A stretch of DNA of 6,776 bases from CF-161 sp035259145. Lineage in GTDB: Bacteria; Chloroflexota; Dormibacteria; Dormibacterales; Dormibacteraceae. Location: NCBI GenBank assembly GCA_035259145.1, contig DATFWQ010000215.1:1-6776 (forward strand). The letters are read 5' to 3'. Every line of letters begins with the position of its first letter. Position 1 is the stretch's first letter. The position numbers and the translations under genes are program-made. The notes below the pieces were generated by a model. It made no database searches. It was not told the DNA's origin and saw nothing but the letters and a program-made list of their open reading frames with translations. Below are positions 5,474 to 6,776 of the stretch, piece after piece.

Positions 5474-6776
5474 TCTCCTCCAGCTCCTGCTCAGACAGCT
5501 CGCGTGGAAGCTCGCCGCGCGCGACCTTCTCCGTCTGGACGTGCTGCCGGATGGTCTCGACGACCTCCGGATTGGCCAGCGTAGTGATGTCACCCGTGCC
5601 CGTGAAGTTCGAGATCCCGGCGATGACGCGGCGCATGATCTTGCCGGATCGGGTCTTGGGCATGTCCGGGACGATCCAGACGTTCTTCGGCCGCGCGATC
5701 TTGCCGATCAAGGTGTCGATTGCGCCGGCGACCTTCTCTTCGATCTGGCCGCTTGATGTGTACCCCGGCTTGAGCGCGACGTAGATCTCCACCGCTCGGC
5801 CCCGTAGCTCGTCCATCACGGGCACCGCTGCCGCCTCGGCGACCTCTTCCACGGTGATGCTCGCCGACTCCAGCTCCTTCGTGCCCAGGCGGTGCCCGGC
5901 CACGTTGATGACGTCGTCGACGCGGCCGAGTATCCGGAAGTAGCCGTCGGCGGCCTGTAGGGCGCCATCGCCGGCGAAGTAGGGCCAGTCGTGCCAGTCG
6001 GTGCTCGACTTGTCCTTGCAGTACTTCTGGTAGTAGATCTGCACGTACCGCTCGGGCTGTCCCCAGACCGTCTGGAAGATCCCGGGCCAGGGGTTGCGGA
6101 TGCAGATGTTGCCCGCCTTGCCGCTGCCCGCGGGCACGGGATTGCCCTCTTCGTCAAGGATCACCGGGAAGATGCCCAGGACTCCAGGACCGCAGCTCCC
6201 AGGCTTCATCGCCTTGAGTGCGGGCAGCGTGCTCCCAAGAAAGCCGCCGTTTTCCGTCTGCCACCACGTGTCCACGATGACGGCCTCGCCTTTCCCGACG
6301 ACGTCGTAGTACCACCGCCACACGTCGGGCTCGATCGGCTCACCGACCGTTGTCATGTGCTTGAAGTGGTGGTTGTACTTCTTGGGCTCTTCTGGACCGA
6401 GCTTGCGCAGCATGCGGATGGTCGTCGGTGCGGTGTGAAAGATGTTGACCCCGAGGCGCTCGGCGATCCTCCACGGACGCCCGGCGTCGGGGTACGTCGG
6501 CACACCCTCGTACATGACGCTGGTGGCCGCCAGGGCCAGGGGACCGTACACGATGTAGGAGTGGCCCGTGATCCAGCCGATGTCGGCGAAGCACCAGTAG
6601 GTGTCCTCGGGGTGGATGTCCTGGTAGTACTTCGACGTCCCCGCCACGTAGGACAGGTAGCCTCCGGTGCTGTGCTGGCAGCCCTTCGGCCGTGCCGTCG
6701 TGCCGCTCGTGTACATGAGGAACAGGGGTGCTTCGGCCGGCATCGAGACCGGCTCCACCTCTTTTCCGAGATGGTC
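5448..6776 (-). CDS. acs: Acetyl-CoA synthetase (AMP-forming), C-terminal two thirds, 5' end outside window
   Basis: The frame is open through the right edge, so the 442 residues seen are the C-terminal part of a protein that usually has about 630-660. The enzyme activates acetate with ATP to acetyl-AMP and transfers it to CoA in the cytoplasm. Signatures of the adenylate-forming family are present: YTSGTTARPKG (6713-6681), the phosphate-binding loop; VGEP followed by WWQTENGG (6266-6243), with the Trp that restricts the acyl pocket to short acids; the hinge and core GYFRILGRVDDVINVAGHR (about 5945-5889); and PKTRSGKIMRR near the end, whose Lys (codon 5642-5640) is the catalytic lysine and the residue acetylated in known Acs regulation. 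Differences from the common form are TEN in place of TET, INVAGHR in place of INVSGHR, and a longer stretch QKYCKDKSSTDWHDWPYFAG before the GD motif. A related short-chain acyl-CoA ligase (for example propionyl) cannot be excluded. The gene ends in TAG at 5450-5448, overlapping the convergent YihY-like gene. Confidence 0.92.
   Translation of the reverse strand, partial: DHLGKEVEPVSMPAEAPLFLMYTSGTTARPKGCQHSTGGYLSYVAGTSKYYQDIHPEDTYWCFADIGWITGHSYIVYGPLALAATSVMYEGVPTYPDAGRPWRIAERLGVNIFHTAPTTIRMLRKLGPEEPKKYNHHFKHMTTVGEPIEPDVWRWYYDVVGKGEAVIVDTWWQTENGGFLGSTLPALKAMKPGSCGPGVLGIFPVILDEEGNPVPAGSGKAGNICIRNPWPGIFQTVWGQPERYVQIYYQKYCKDKSSTDWHDWPYFAGDGALQAADGYFRILGRVDDVINVAGHRLGTKELESASITVEEVAEAAAVPVMDELRGRAVEIYVALKPGYTSSGQIEEKVAGAIDTLIGKIARPKNVWIVPDMPKTRSGKIMRRVIAGISNFTGTGDITTLANPEVVETIRQHVQTEKVARGELPRELSEQELEEIRAFGRAE

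Overview
This is a high-GC bacterial window. Initiation is mixed (one clear Shine-Dalgarno at 4465-4470, one GTG start with none) and non-coding gaps are short. The combination of a SagB-type double nitroreductase, a family 5 solute-binding protein and an AMP-forming acetyl-CoA synthetase suits a soil Actinomycetota, Chloroflexota or Dormibacterota-like lineage. That placement is an inference from composition and protein style only. There are no rRNA, tRNA, CRISPR or transposon features.

Layout, left to right. Positions 1-876 (+) hold the end of a probably exported protein of unknown function. A convergent 249-nt gap follows. On the minus strand lies a two-gene unit, read from right to left. 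It begins with a promoter/operator-like region (about 4502-4551) and a good ribosome binding site. Next comes a family 5 solute-binding protein without a visible signal peptide (4456-2840), then a 12-bp perfect hairpin in the intergenic gap, then a SagB-type tandem nitroreductase-fold protein (2727-1126). Diverging from this unit is a YihY/BrkB-type membrane protein (4634-5473, +). It overlaps, tail to tail, the 3' end of an acetyl-CoA synthetase gene (5448-6776, -) whose start lies outside the window.

The point that most deserves attention is in the solute-binding protein gene. Its reading frame is continuous over 538 codons except for one in-frame TGA (3955-3953, codon 168) inside a conserved-looking stretch, and homology-like sequence continues in the same frame on both sides. 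Eleven nucleotides after the TGA, the mRNA can form a 9-bp hairpin with a GUG loop, about where a bacterial selenocysteine insertion element would lie. The gene may therefore encode a selenocysteine-containing, cytoplasmic solute-binding-like protein paired with a flavin oxidoreductase. It may equally be a recent nonsense mutation or a sequencing error. The window alone cannot decide, because no Sec machinery (selA, selB, selD, tRNA-Sec) is present here.

How the genes may work together: the solute-binding-like gene and the SagB-like gene share a strand and probably a promoter, with 112 nt between them. No ABC permease or ATPase, no cyclodehydratase and no precursor peptide is visible, so neither a classical uptake system nor a classical azole-peptide cluster is supported. 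YihY and acetyl-CoA synthetase look like unrelated housekeeping neighbours.
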